The translations under genes were made by a program, and so were the position numbers. Source: an uncultured Gammaproteobacteria bacterium (GTDB lineage: Bacteria > Pseudomonadota > Gammaproteobacteria > Pseudomonadales > Pseudohongiellaceae). From it: DNA of 64,000 nt. How positions within the stretch are numbered: the first letter of the stretch is position 1; every line of letters begins with the position of its first letter. Below, in pieces: positions 54,469 to 63,493 of the stretch. The notes beneath the pieces were generated by a model. That model was not told where the DNA came from. It saw nothing but the letters and a program-made list of their open reading frames with translations, and did not search any database. The stretch is taken from NCBI GenBank assembly GCA_913048385.1, contig CAJWVZ010000011.1, positions 21,335-85,334 on the forward strand. Direction: 5' to 3'.

Positions 54469-56738
54469 ATTGTGCTGTATTTACCCCTGAGCTGTTGTCG
54501 AACTACTTCCGCGATTGTGTTTACTGCGAAGGTAAAAAGGAACAAAACTAAAGCCGCAAGGAATAGAATACGATAGTGAGTACTATCAACTTCTGACTCC
54601 GGAATTTCCACGGCGATATTTGCAGCAAGTGTTCTCATTCCTTCGAAAATGCTCGCATCCATTATCGGGGTATTTCCAGTAGCCATTAAAACGATCATCG
54701 TCTCTCCAACAGCCCTTCCCATACCAATCATTAATGCAGAAAAAATACCCGGACTCGCTGTAGGCAAAACCACTCGATAAAGGCTTTGCCACGGGGTAGC
54801 ACCGAGAGCAAGAGATCCGTATGTAAGGTGTCGCGGGACGGTAAAAATAGCGTCTTCGGCAATTGAAAAAATCGTTGGAATCACGGCAAAACCCATTGCG
54901 ATTCCAACAACCATTGCATTTCGTTGATCATAACTAATACCCAATTCATTAGTTATCCAGAATCGTAAATCACCGTCAAAGAACATATTCTCAATTGGTG
55001 AAGATAATTCAAAAGATAGATAAGAAAAGATTAAGATAACCGGAATAAGAAGCCCAGCCTCCCACCCATCCGGCAAGCTATGGCGTATTCTTCCCGGCAG
55101 AACTGTCCAAACAAAACTAGCGCCCAAAATACATACAGGTAAAATAAAAAAGATACTAAAAACACCAAGAAGATTTTTTTCAATAAACGGTGCGAGCCAT
55201 AAACCAGCCAAAAAACCAAGAACCACTGTCGGAAGCGCCTGCATTAATTCGATCAAAGGTTTCACCTGGCGGCGCATTGGGGCTGCCATAAAATACCCTG
55301 TAAAGATTGCGCCACAGACAGCAAGTGGCGCTGCCATAAGCATGGCATATACCGCTGCTTTGAGTGTGCCGAAGGCCAGCGGGGAAAGACTATATTTTGG
55401 TTCAAACTCATTGGTGGCAGCTGAAGATTGCCAAATATATTCGGGCTCAGAGTATCCTTCGTACCAAACACGACTCCAAAGTGCTGACCATGAAACTTCG
55501 GGGTGATCGTTTTTGATATCTAATCGCTGAAAATTGCCCCCCGTCGACTCGATGAGAAGTGAGTCGCCGCGGGGGGATACTGCCAATGAGTGGGCTTCGG
55601 GAGATGCAAGGCGACCCTCGAAAGATGCACTATGCGAAGTAGTGTTGTAGATTCCGACATTTCCCTCTAGATCGAGGGTTATGAAATTCTTTCGTCGCTG
55701 TTCCGAGGTTATTTCTCTTAAAGCGACATATGAGGAATTAAACTGGCGAATTTTTTCTAACTTAACCTCCTCGTTCCGTTGGATTAAAAACCATTGGGCT
55801 ATCTGACCGCTATCGTCAGCAACCAAGAGAGAGACCCCTCCCAGCAAAAATTCAATATCTGTTGGATTCACACCTGCTTCTGTCAGCTGAGACTCTACAG
55901 AAAACACTGGCTCATTACTTTCAAAAGCTCCCTTAAGCTCGATCAATCGAGCGTACCCGCCCTTCGTTACAAAGTACGCCCATAACTGATCTCCATCAAT
56001 ATAGATTTGTTCCAAATCAGCCAAACTAGACGTTGCGTAAGCTTGCTCAATCTCAAACTCTTCGTCACCCCCAGTTTCAAAGGCTGAAAACAAATTCGTT
56101 TCTTTTGTCGCTCGAAGCAACCCAAATTTCTCAGCTCCATCACTCGCTGCAATAACTAAACTATCACGGTTGGTTCTCAAACCAAGCACCGCTATGGAGC
56201 CGATGTCTTTGAACTCATATGGATCCTTACCAAATGGATACTCTATTCTCGGATTAATGCTGCGAGCATTGCTGGCACCAGAAAAACTTATCTCATAGGC
56301 ATATCTCGCAATAACCACCTGGCCAGAGTCAAGACCCAAAGCAAAAACACCACTTTCTTCTGAATCCAACGCAAAACTCGTAACTGCTGCTTCACTGGGT
56401 AACTCAATCTCAAAACGACTTACTTCTGAACCGTCAGCCAATTTAAAGAAAACCACAACTCCGCTTGAGTTCAGCCGAACAGCTAATTCCGACTGTTCTT
56501 CGATGGCCAGATGAAGCGGGGGACTCTCTGAAACGTTGGTCAATTGATAGGCAGTCGGTTCAGAGACTTCAGCCGATGCAAATAGAGGTTGAACTTCATA
56601 GAGCAAATAGAAAAAGATTAAAAGAATTGCGACGATAACGCTTATTCCCCCAACTGCAATTCCAACGCTCGCAACTTTATCCTTGAGATATCTGATTTTT
56701 CGGCTAATTTTCCGATCTCGCAGATTCGATTGATTCAT
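54465..56738 (-). CDS. pstC: Phosphate ABC transporter permease PstC, long form
   Basis: 757 residues. One membrane helix at about 27-48, then a periplasmic segment to about 450 with strand repeats such as SGVVVFFKLADGSEVSRFEI and NVGIYNTTSHSASF, resembling a beta-propeller. The permease follows with TLKAAVYAMLMAAPLAV, and the loop EDAIFTVPRHLTYGSLALGATPWQSLYRVVLP. The E. coli protein is about 320 residues. Pseudomonas PstC also has a large insert, so this is a lineage form rather than a fusion error. Confidence 0.93.
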   Translation of the reverse strand: MNQSNLRDRKISRKIRYLKDKVASVGIAVGGISVIVAILLIFFYLLYEVQPLFASAEVSEPTAYQLTNVSESPPLHLAIEEQSELAVRLNSSGVVVFFKLADGSEVSRFEIELPSEAAVTSFALDSEESGVFALGLDSGQVVIARYAYEISFSGASNARSINPRIEYPFGKDPYEFKDIGSIAVLGLRTNRDSLVIAASDGAEKFGLLRATKETNLFSAFETGGDEEFEIEQAYATSSLADLEQIYIDGDQLWAYFVTKGGYARLIELKGAFESNEPVFSVESQLTEAGVNPTDIEFLLGGVSLLVADDSGQIAQWFLIQRNEEVKLEKIRQFNSSYVALREITSEQRRKNFITLDLEGNVGIYNTTSHSASFEGRLASPEAHSLAVSPRGDSLLIESTGGNFQRLDIKNDHPEVSWSALWSRVWYEGYSEPEYIWQSSAATNEFEPKYSLSPLAFGTLKAAVYAMLMAAPLAVCGAIFTGYFMAAPMRRQVKPLIELMQALPTVVLGFLAGLWLAPFIEKNLLGVFSIFFILPVCILGASFVWTVLPGRIRHSLPDGWEAGLLIPVILIFSYLSFELSSPIENMFFDGDLRFWITNELGISYDQRNAMVVGIAMGFAVIPTIFSIAEDAIFTVPRHLTYGSLALGATPWQSLYRVVLPTASPGIFSALMIGMGRAVGETMIVLMATGNTPIMDASIFEGMRTLAANIAVEIPESEVDSTHYRILFLAALVLFLFTFAVNTIAEVVRQQLRGKYSTI

Positions 56739-56929
56739 ATATAAAAATTTCTTTTAAGATTTGATTTTTTTATTTTCTAAATCGTTGCTAGATATGTTAA
56801 TTGAAAAATCATCGTCGTTACCATATAACACTCATCGGAAATTTCAAGCACCCACCGCTCCTTTTAGAACTTAGAGACACTCCCACTCGATAAGACTTGG
56901 CCAACTCAACTCAAAACGTTTAGGCCTAA

Positions 56930-57904
56930 CTAGATTCCTATGCTCCCAAGAACTCCCGCAACGACCCTAGCAGGAAGGGGAATGTAACCGTCCTTAAGCA
57001 CAATGCCTTGACCAACCTTAGAAAGAATCAATTTTATAAACTCTCTCTCCATTGCGGGTAGAGGGGAATTTGGCACCTTGTTTACGTAAACATACAGAAA
57101 TCTTGCAAGAGGGTAATTGCCGGTCAAAGAATTTTCAGGAGTAGCATCAAAAAATTCTTTTCCTTCTGATACTGCAATCGGGATAGATCTCACACTTGAT
57201 GTTCGGTAACCGATCCCAGAGTAACCAATACCGTTCACTGAAGTGCTTACTGATTGAACCACCGAGGCTGAACCCGGCTGCTCGTTAACGCTGTTCTTAA
57301 AGTCTCCATCGCACAAGGCCGCTTCTTTAAAATATCCGTAGGTCCCTGAAACTGAGTTTCTACCAAAAAGCTGGATGTCACGCTGACGCCAAAGGCCCGT
57401 GAGACCCACTCCCCCCCATAACTCTATATCTTGTTCGAAACCACAACGGCGATTGGATGAAAATATCGCGTCCACCTGTGCCAACGTCATCCCGTCAAGG
57501 GGGTTATCCTTATGAACATAGACCGCGAGAGCGTCGATAGCGACTGGAATTGCGGTCGGCTTGTAGCCATAACGCCGCTCAAAAGCCTCCACTTCATTAT
57601 CTTTCATTTCGCGGCTCATTGGGCCAACATTTGAGGTTCTCTCAGTCAACGCAGGCGGCGCTGTCGACGAGCCAGCTGCTTGAATTTGTATATTTACGCT
57701 TGGATAAAAACGATTAAACTCCTCAGCCCACAGGGTCATTAAGTTAGCTAAAGTATCTGATCCAACACTCGACAGCTTTCCCGAAATACCAGTCGCCCGT
57801 TCGTACTCAGGAACCCCAGGATCTACCTGAGCAGACGCCCAGCTAGCAATCGAAAAAAATATCAAAAACAATAGTTTACAAAACCATATTTCCAAGCCTC
57901 GCAT
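56930..57904 (-). CDS. pstS: Phosphate-binding periplasmic protein PstS
   Basis: 324 residues with signal peptide ([16 protein letters not shown]). Phosphate pocket: [30 protein letters not shown], and [15 protein letters not shown]. Captures phosphate for PstCAB. First gene of the operon; pstC follows after 191 bases, a gap that may hold an attenuator to reduce permease expression. A Pho-box-like site lies about 90 bases upstream. Confidence 0.95.
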   Translation of the reverse strand: MRGLEIWFCKLLFLIFFSIASWASAQVDPGVPEYERATGISGKLSSVGSDTLANLMTLWAEEFNRFYPSVNIQIQAAGSSTAPPALTERTSNVGPMSREMKDNEVEAFERRYGYKPTAIPVAIDALAVYVHKDNPLDGMTLAQVDAIFSSNRRCGFEQDIELWGGVGLTGLWRQRDIQLFGRNSVSGTYGYFKEAALCDGDFKNSVNEQPGSASVVQSVSTSVNGIGYSGIGYRTSSVRSIPIAVSEGKEFFDATPENSLTGNYPLARFLYVYVNKVPNSPLPAMEREFIKLILSKVGQGIVLKDGYIPLPARVVAGVLGSIGI

Positions 57905-57993
57905 TCTTCTACTCCAGATTTGAGAAAGATTTATAAGTGAATTAGCAAAATGGTTATTTTAAGTTCTAGAAACAAGAATTTTATTCACCAAAT

Positions 57994-58011
57994 ATTTCAT
58001 TTTTATGACAA
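57994..58011 (-). promoter_or_regulatory. Candidate Pho box upstream of pstS
   Basis: Read on the minus strand: TTGTCATAAAAATGAAAT. The first half matches CTGTCAT at six of seven positions, the A4 spacer is right, and the second half matches at four of seven. An AT-rich -10-like TAAAAT follows about ten bases on. It lies 90 bases before the pstS start, as expected for PhoB activation. Confidence 0.5.
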
Positions 58012-58021
58012 TATCGTATAA

Positions 58022-58033
58022 ATTTACTCTGTA
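58022..58033 (-). promoter_or_regulatory. 12-base element shared with the phoR upstream region
   Basis: On the minus strand TACAGAGTAAAT, the same 12 bases as at 49700-49711 before phoR. It stands ten bases upstream of the candidate Pho box of pstS. Confidence 0.35.
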
Positions 58034-58147
58034 GCTTTGCAAAGAGTCCTATTTTTGCTTGGCCGCCCAACCTAGTTTCTGATGGCATCACAACTGTAAT
58101 CGCGTGTCTAATTTCACAACAGAATTAACTTCAAAAAAAATAACCAT

Positions 58148-60298
58148 ATGACCCAATCAAATAAATCGAACAAACATCTCGTCTCAGTAGAAACTGTGTT
58201 GCCAAAGAAGATTCTTTCAAAAATCCCTAAAATTACTAGGGCCGTTGACTTAGATGACCCAGCGCTTTTCCACAATAGGGAACTTAGTCATGTTAAATTT
58301 AATCTCAGAGTGCTTAGTCAAGCAAAGAACAATCAATATCCAATATTGGAGAGGCTAAATTTCTTAACCATATTTAGTTCGAATTTGGATGAGTTTTACG
58401 AAATAAGAGTAGCTGGTTTAAAAAAACAAACGGGCTTTGGACGCCAAAGACCTGGACCAGACGGCACGCATCCTGAACAGGTTCTCCAGGAAATTCACCA
58501 AGAGGTCCGTTCTGGGCTCGATCAACAGTATCAAATATTAAATAAAGAGTTGCTACCCGCGTTGGCCAGAGAAAAAATTTATTTTTTGCAAAAAAAAGAT
58601 TGGGATCCCGTTATTCAAGATTGGGCACGTCAGTATTTCTTAACAGAAGTACAGCCTGTAATAAGTCCGCTAGGGCTTGATCCCGCACATCCATTCCCGC
58701 GACTGGTCAACAAAAGCTTAAATTTTATACTTTCTCTTGAAGGCAAAGATGCTTTTGGACGGGAGAGCGGGCTTGCTGTTGTTCCCGCACCAAGATCACT
58801 GCCGCGTCTTATCAAATTACCAAAAGAAGTTGCCCCATACGGGGATAACTTCATTTTTCTATCCTCAATTATTCACGCTTATGTCGATGAATTTTTTCCA
58901 GGCATGAGCGTAAAAGGTTGCTACCAATTTCGTGTTACGCGTAATTCTGATCTAGAGCTCGGAGACCTTGATGGCGAGGACTACGCCTCTGCACTGATGG
59001 GCGAACTTCATAGCCGTCGCTTCGGGACTGCGACAAAATTAGAAGTCGAACTGCAATGCCCAAGGTTCTTGTCTGATTTTTTGTTAACGCGATTTAATTT
59101 ATCTGAATCGGAACTTTTCAGAGTAGATGGGCCGGTAAATCTTCAACGAGTGGCTGAAATTCAGGACATGCTTACACGACCGGATTTAAGATTCCCAAAA
59201 TTTGTGCCAAATATACCATCAGCGCTCCAAGTTGGAAGCTCAATTTTCTCAAGTGTATCGAAAGGCGATCAACTTCTATTACACCCCTTTCAATCTTTTG
59301 TCCCAGTAATTGACTGGGTAAGAGAGGCGGCCGCTGATCCAACCGTCGTGTCAATAAAGCAAACGCTCTACCGTACCAACGAATCTTCAGAACTAGTAAC
59401 CGCTCTCGCTGAAGCCGCACGTTGCGGAAAGGATGTTACGGTAATCATTGAGTTAACTGCACGGTTCGATGAGGAAGACAATATAAACTTTGCTAATATC
59501 TTGCAAGAAGCTGGAGCCGTAGTCGTTTATGGAGTAATGGGATACAAAACGCATGCGAAAATGCTCTTATTTGTTCGAAAAGAAAAGGGCTTACTTAAAA
59601 GATACGTCCATTTAGGCACTGGCAATTATCACTTAAAAAATTCCGCCCTGTATACAGACTACAGTTTACTAACCGCGGACAAAACTCTTTGCTCTGACGT
59701 ACATAAAGTTTTTCAGCAGATAACGGGAATGGGTAAAAAGATTCAGCCTGAGTTATTAATGCATGCTCCCTTTAATCTTCGAACCGCACTTCTCAGCATG
59801 ATAAGTGTTGAGAAAAATGCGGCGCTAGAAGGAAGGCCTGCTCAAATAATAGCTAAGTTGAATGCTCTGACTGACCCCAGACTAATAAAAGCGCTTTACT
59901 CCGCCTCGATGGCAGGAGTAAAAATAGATTTAATTGTACGAGGCATGTGTTGTCTTCGTCCTCAAATGCCAGGTATTAGTGAGAATATCCAAGTTATCTC
60001 AGTAATAGGTCGATTTCTTGAGCACTCAAGAGTTTACTATTTTCAAAATTCACAACCAAACGTCTTTTGCTCAAGTGCTGACTGGATGGAAAGAAACCTC
60101 TCTAATCGAATAGAAGTCTGTTTTCCAATCTTAAAAAAGAATCATGCTTTGCGGATCCTTGAAGAGCTTTCTTTATATCTTAGTGATGGAGCTCAGAAGT
60201 GGACTTTGACTGAATCAGGAACCTACGCCCCTGAAAACGAGCATTATAAATATTCTGACTGCGCGCAAAACAAATTGTTGGAGGCTTTAGATCACTAA
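58148..60298 (+). CDS. ppk1: Polyphosphate kinase 1
   Basis: 716 residues, usual length. Makes polyphosphate from ATP at the membrane. FNLRVLSQAKNNQYPILERLNFL and SSNLDEFYEIRVAG open the N domain. The phosphorylated His fits H469 in GYKTHAKMLLFVR, followed by HLGTGNYH; the second active-site His is in FLEHSRVYYF. Divergent from pstS across 243 bases, where both may be PhoB-controlled. No strong SD before the ATG. Confidence 0.96.
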   Translation: MTQSNKSNKHLVSVETVLPKKILSKIPKITRAVDLDDPALFHNRELSHVKFNLRVLSQAKNNQYPILERLNFLTIFSSNLDEFYEIRVAGLKKQTGFGRQRPGPDGTHPEQVLQEIHQEVRSGLDQQYQILNKELLPALAREKIYFLQKKDWDPVIQDWARQYFLTEVQPVISPLGLDPAHPFPRLVNKSLNFILSLEGKDAFGRESGLAVVPAPRSLPRLIKLPKEVAPYGDNFIFLSSIIHAYVDEFFPGMSVKGCYQFRVTRNSDLELGDLDGEDYASALMGELHSRRFGTATKLEVELQCPRFLSDFLLTRFNLSESELFRVDGPVNLQRVAEIQDMLTRPDLRFPKFVPNIPSALQVGSSIFSSVSKGDQLLLHPFQSFVPVIDWVREAAADPTVVSIKQTLYRTNESSELVTALAEAARCGKDVTVIIELTARFDEEDNINFANILQEAGAVVVYGVMGYKTHAKMLLFVRKEKGLLKRYVHLGTGNYHLKNSALYTDYSLLTADKTLCSDVHKVFQQITGMGKKIQPELLMHAPFNLRTALLSMISVEKNAALEGRPAQIIAKLNALTDPRLIKALYSASMAGVKIDLIVRGMCCLRPQMPGISENIQVISVIGRFLEHSRVYYFQNSQPNVFCSSADWMERNLSNRIEVCFPILKKNHALRILEELSLYLSDGAQKWTLTESGTYAPENEHYKYSDCAQNKLLEALDH

Positions 60299-60309
60299 TA
60301 CTTAACCAA

Positions 60310-61218
60310 CTAAATAACCTCATTTTTAGCCATAAAATCAAACATACCCTCCCTTAAAGCAAACGGACTAAATTGGATTTCTAAAATCTCGAAAGATTGC
60401 ATAAACCCAACGAGAATAGACCACCCTGAGAGAAGAAGATCCCTTCGAGCCTCCTTTAATCCATTAAGTGGCTCCCCGTAGACAGATGCCTTTATGATTT
60501 TAAGCCGCAATTCTAATAGGAAGTTTAAAGAAATCGTATCCGAACCAAAACCATGTTCATTGCTAATGTGCATCAACATTTTTACCGTTCCAGACGAAGC
60601 ATATGCCTCAGCCCATTCCTTTTCCTTCAACACCGATGAGATCTTTGAAAATTCATTTTTCGCAGACCTCACTGCGAGATCTATCTGTTTATTTGCTTCA
60701 ATTTCGGATCTTAAATCTAAAAAAAATGTGTCACGCCAAGATACACTTCCAACTTGTATACTTTCAGCGATTATCCTCTGATCATCCCGCCCTAACACGA
60801 CTTCGGTGCTACCTCCTCCAATGTCAGCTGCAAGTCGAAGACGACCGTCTTTTGGGAGGTTCAAACAGACTCCTGCATAAATCAGTATGGCCTCTTGAAT
60901 TCCCGAAATAACCCTGATTTGTATACCTTGAGCTTGTGAAGCGCTCAAAAAATCACCGGCATTCTCAGCAACACGCAATGTATTCGTTCCTAAAGCCCAA
61001 TATTCCCTTATCGGATATTTTCTCATTAACTCTGTAAAATTTGACAAACAGTCCAAACCTTTCTTAAAAGACCCCCGAGAAATAACCCCGGTCTTACTGA
61101 CACCCTCACCCAGTTGAACTTTTTCACTACAGCGCTCTACTATTGTTATTTGCCCATCGACCCAATCACCGATAAGCAAATGAAAACTATTCGAACCAAG
61201 ATCTATCGCAGCATACAT
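60310..61218 (-). CDS. ppx: Exopolyphosphatase, short Ppx/GppA form
   Basis: 302 residues: only the two ASKHA domains, without the C-terminal HD-like part that makes E. coli Ppx about 510. Nucleotide/phosphate loops YAAIDLGSNSFHLLIGDW and LAADIGGGSTEVVLG; the catalytic Glu region is in SGIQEAILIYAG. Degrades polyphosphate or pppGpp. Convergent with ppk, 11 bases between stops. Confidence 0.92.
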   Translation of the reverse strand: MYAAIDLGSNSFHLLIGDWVDGQITIVERCSEKVQLGEGVSKTGVISRGSFKKGLDCLSNFTELMRKYPIREYWALGTNTLRVAENAGDFLSASQAQGIQIRVISGIQEAILIYAGVCLNLPKDGRLRLAADIGGGSTEVVLGRDDQRIIAESIQVGSVSWRDTFFLDLRSEIEANKQIDLAVRSAKNEFSKISSVLKEKEWAEAYASSGTVKMLMHISNEHGFGSDTISLNFLLELRLKIIKASVYGEPLNGLKEARRDLLLSGWSILVGFMQSFEILEIQFSPFALREGMFDFMAKNEVI

Positions 61219-61530
61219 TGAATAATCAACCCCGAGACTTTTCCTTATTTTAGAAAATCTTCTTACCCATAAGGCTAGTTATCGGTTGTTGTTCTAAAAA
61301 AAAAAGGCGAACATGACAAAAAAACCAGTTATACCCATTTTTACGCTCTGAAAATGTCGTTCAGTATTTCTTTACAAGCCACTCGCTGCGAAAGAGAATG
61401 TCGACAAGGCTGCGAAAGGTCGTACTCTATAAATCTTCCTGTTTATGTAATGGATATTCCCTTGTTCTAGATTATGTTGAATTTCTTAACAAAAAATTTG
61501 GTGATTTTCAGGCTAGAGAGTTAGAGAACT
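61219..61530. other. Intergenic region, no gene recognised
   Basis: About 310 bases between ppx (divergent) and the glycosyltransferase. A run of ten As occurs at 61292-61302 without a nearby stem. A 38-codon open frame at 61354-61470 (ATG to TAG) has three cysteines spaced four apart, but no ribosome-binding site worth noting; I do not call it a gene. The region probably holds two promoters. Confidence 0.4.
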
Positions 61531-63468
61531 ATGTCAATATTTAAAAAAGAGGGAGCAGGATCAAGACTAAATTCTCAGGAAATCCTTTTCGGAATTCTTA
61601 CAGTTTTACTCGCTGCCTTTACAATATTAAAACTGGTACTTGCGGCTCGCTTAGATTTATACAGCGACGAGGTTTTCTACTGGTTAGAATCTAACCTTCC
61701 GGCACTAGCATACAGCGATCTCCCATTTGTAACGTCCCAACTTGTGAGGCTTGGAACAGAGATTTTTGGTGACACTCCACTTGGAGTGCGATTATGGTTT
61801 TTAATCCTTGGAACCATCATTCCCGCTTTAATTTTTTGGATAGCGTATCCACTAACGAGCATCAACCTTGCTCTTCAGTCAGCTATATTATGTTTATGCT
61901 TACCTCTTGCTGGGTTTTTGGGCCTTCTTGCTGTGCCAGATGTGCCACTAATATTTTTTGGCTTAATATCATTCGGTCTTTTTGAGAGAGGTCTTAGACT
62001 AAATAGGTGGCGATACTGGGTAACCTGCGGATTTATTGTGGCAATTGGTCTTAGCACACACTATCGTTTTTTTTTGTACCCCCTCTCAGCTATTGTTGTG
62101 CTTTTTTCTTATCAACCTGCTAGAAAATTTTGGCGGACTAAAAAGCTTTGGTCGTGTATCGGGATTTCTTCCTTTGGGTTACTGCCGGTTATCTTATTTA
62201 ATTTAAATAATGACTTTCAAAGCATTTATTTTTACTTAGTCAACAGACATCCATGGGATTTCCATGCAAACGGCTTGCTTCATATGCCAATGCAGGCCGC
62301 CATAGTGACACCACTGCTTTATCTGTCATTCCTTGCTTCTTTATTAACTCTCCTAAGAGCCCTTAAAAAAAGAGACCTGAATACGATATTAATACTAAGC
62401 TTTTCACTTCCACACCTTATAATTTATCTCCTTTTAGCTCCATGGAGCGATGCTACGAGCACAACGATCCATTGGCCTTTGTCCGGTTATCTACCCTTAC
62501 TAATAGGACTACCCGTCGTCCTCAATAAAATTAAATTCTCGCTCGCTAATCACTTATCCATGAAAAGGGCCGAGCAGATTATTCTACTTATCCCTGGGAC
62601 AGGTCTTATTGGAACGTTAATCTTGATTCTATCAATTGGATCTCAATCGTTTCAAAACGAACTACAACCATTGGTCGGTCGCGGCCTACTTTCCACCAAG
62701 ATGGCTGGATGGGACGAATTTTCTCTCCATACCTCAACTATCATAGAAAAGAACTTTTCAGGTATTGAACCAATTATCGCTACAAATAATTATTACACTG
62801 CTGCTCAGTTGCAATTTAACAAAGTATCGGAGAAAGTTTTTACGCTTGATGAAAAAAAAGCTATCCGAGACGGACGCGCTACTCAGCTCAAGATTTGGGG
62901 AAATGACGAGAGTGCGTTTTTTGAAAAAAAGAATCAAATAATGTTGATCATAACTGAGGACACAACTTTAACTGTGATGGAAAAGCAAAATTTTATTTCC
63001 AAAGTATGCGAGCAAGCATCGGAGTTGAATCCTATTGGGAGCTTAGTCCTTTTTGGTGGAGACAAGGTTTTTAGTTTTTACCATGGAATTATATCGGGCA
63101 ACAACGTCAGCAAACCGGACGTGTGCCCCTATCCAGCAAGAGCCTGGCTCGACACGCCGAGACAAGAAGAGATGGTCAACGATAGTATTTTGATCAGTGG
63201 ATGGGCTTTCGCACCCGAAATGGGAGTAGAAGAAGTTAACATCCATATTGATGGCAATGATTACGGAATGGCTTATTATGGATTGGAGCGATCAGATGTA
63301 GTGTCCGCGTTAAGTGCATTTTCCGACCCAAATGCGCCTAACTTAGGATTTAGGTTTGAGCTCGAGACAAAGAAGCTGAGCAAGGGACCCCATCGTCTCC
63401 TACTAAACATCAAGGGCCCCGGCGAAATTGTGACCCAAATCCCAGAACGAACTTTTTATACTCGGTGA
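61531..63468 (+). CDS. GT39/ArnT-like membrane glycosyltransferase with C-terminal beta-sandwich domain
   Basis: 645 residues. About ten to eleven membrane helices to about residue 370. The catalytic acidic motif LDLYSDEVFYW (SDE in the first external loop) is that of polyprenol-phosphate-sugar-dependent transferases. A soluble part follows, and the last 105 residues form a separate domain: ILISGWAFAPEMGVEEVNIHIDG, GLERSDVV and FRFELETKKLSKGPHRL. That domain recurs at the ends of bacterial glycosyltransferases and surface proteins. Probably glycosylates a lipid or protein at the outer face of the inner membrane. Confidence 0.85.
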   Translation: MSIFKKEGAGSRLNSQEILFGILTVLLAAFTILKLVLAARLDLYSDEVFYWLESNLPALAYSDLPFVTSQLVRLGTEIFGDTPLGVRLWFLILGTIIPALIFWIAYPLTSINLALQSAILCLCLPLAGFLGLLAVPDVPLIFFGLISFGLFERGLRLNRWRYWVTCGFIVAIGLSTHYRFFLYPLSAIVVLFSYQPARKFWRTKKLWSCIGISSFGLLPVILFNLNNDFQSIYFYLVNRHPWDFHANGLLHMPMQAAIVTPLLYLSFLASLLTLLRALKKRDLNTILILSFSLPHLIIYLLLAPWSDATSTTIHWPLSGYLPLLIGLPVVLNKIKFSLANHLSMKRAEQIILLIPGTGLIGTLILILSIGSQSFQNELQPLVGRGLLSTKMAGWDEFSLHTSTIIEKNFSGIEPIIATNNYYTAAQLQFNKVSEKVFTLDEKKAIRDGRATQLKIWGNDESAFFEKKNQIMLIITEDTTLTVMEKQNFISKVCEQASELNPIGSLVLFGGDKVFSFYHGIISGNNVSKPDVCPYPARAWLDTPRQEEMVNDSILISGWAFAPEMGVEEVNIHIDGNDYGMAYYGLERSDVVSALSAFSDPNAPNLGFRFELETKKLSKGPHRLLLNIKGPGEIVTQIPERTFYTR

Positions 63469-63493
63469 GCAGATAGCTTCACTTTTACAACTT

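Noticed and set aside
61354..61470. 38-residue protein with three cysteines spaced four residues apart
   Set aside because: No ribosome-binding site or homology, and the length is within chance expectation.
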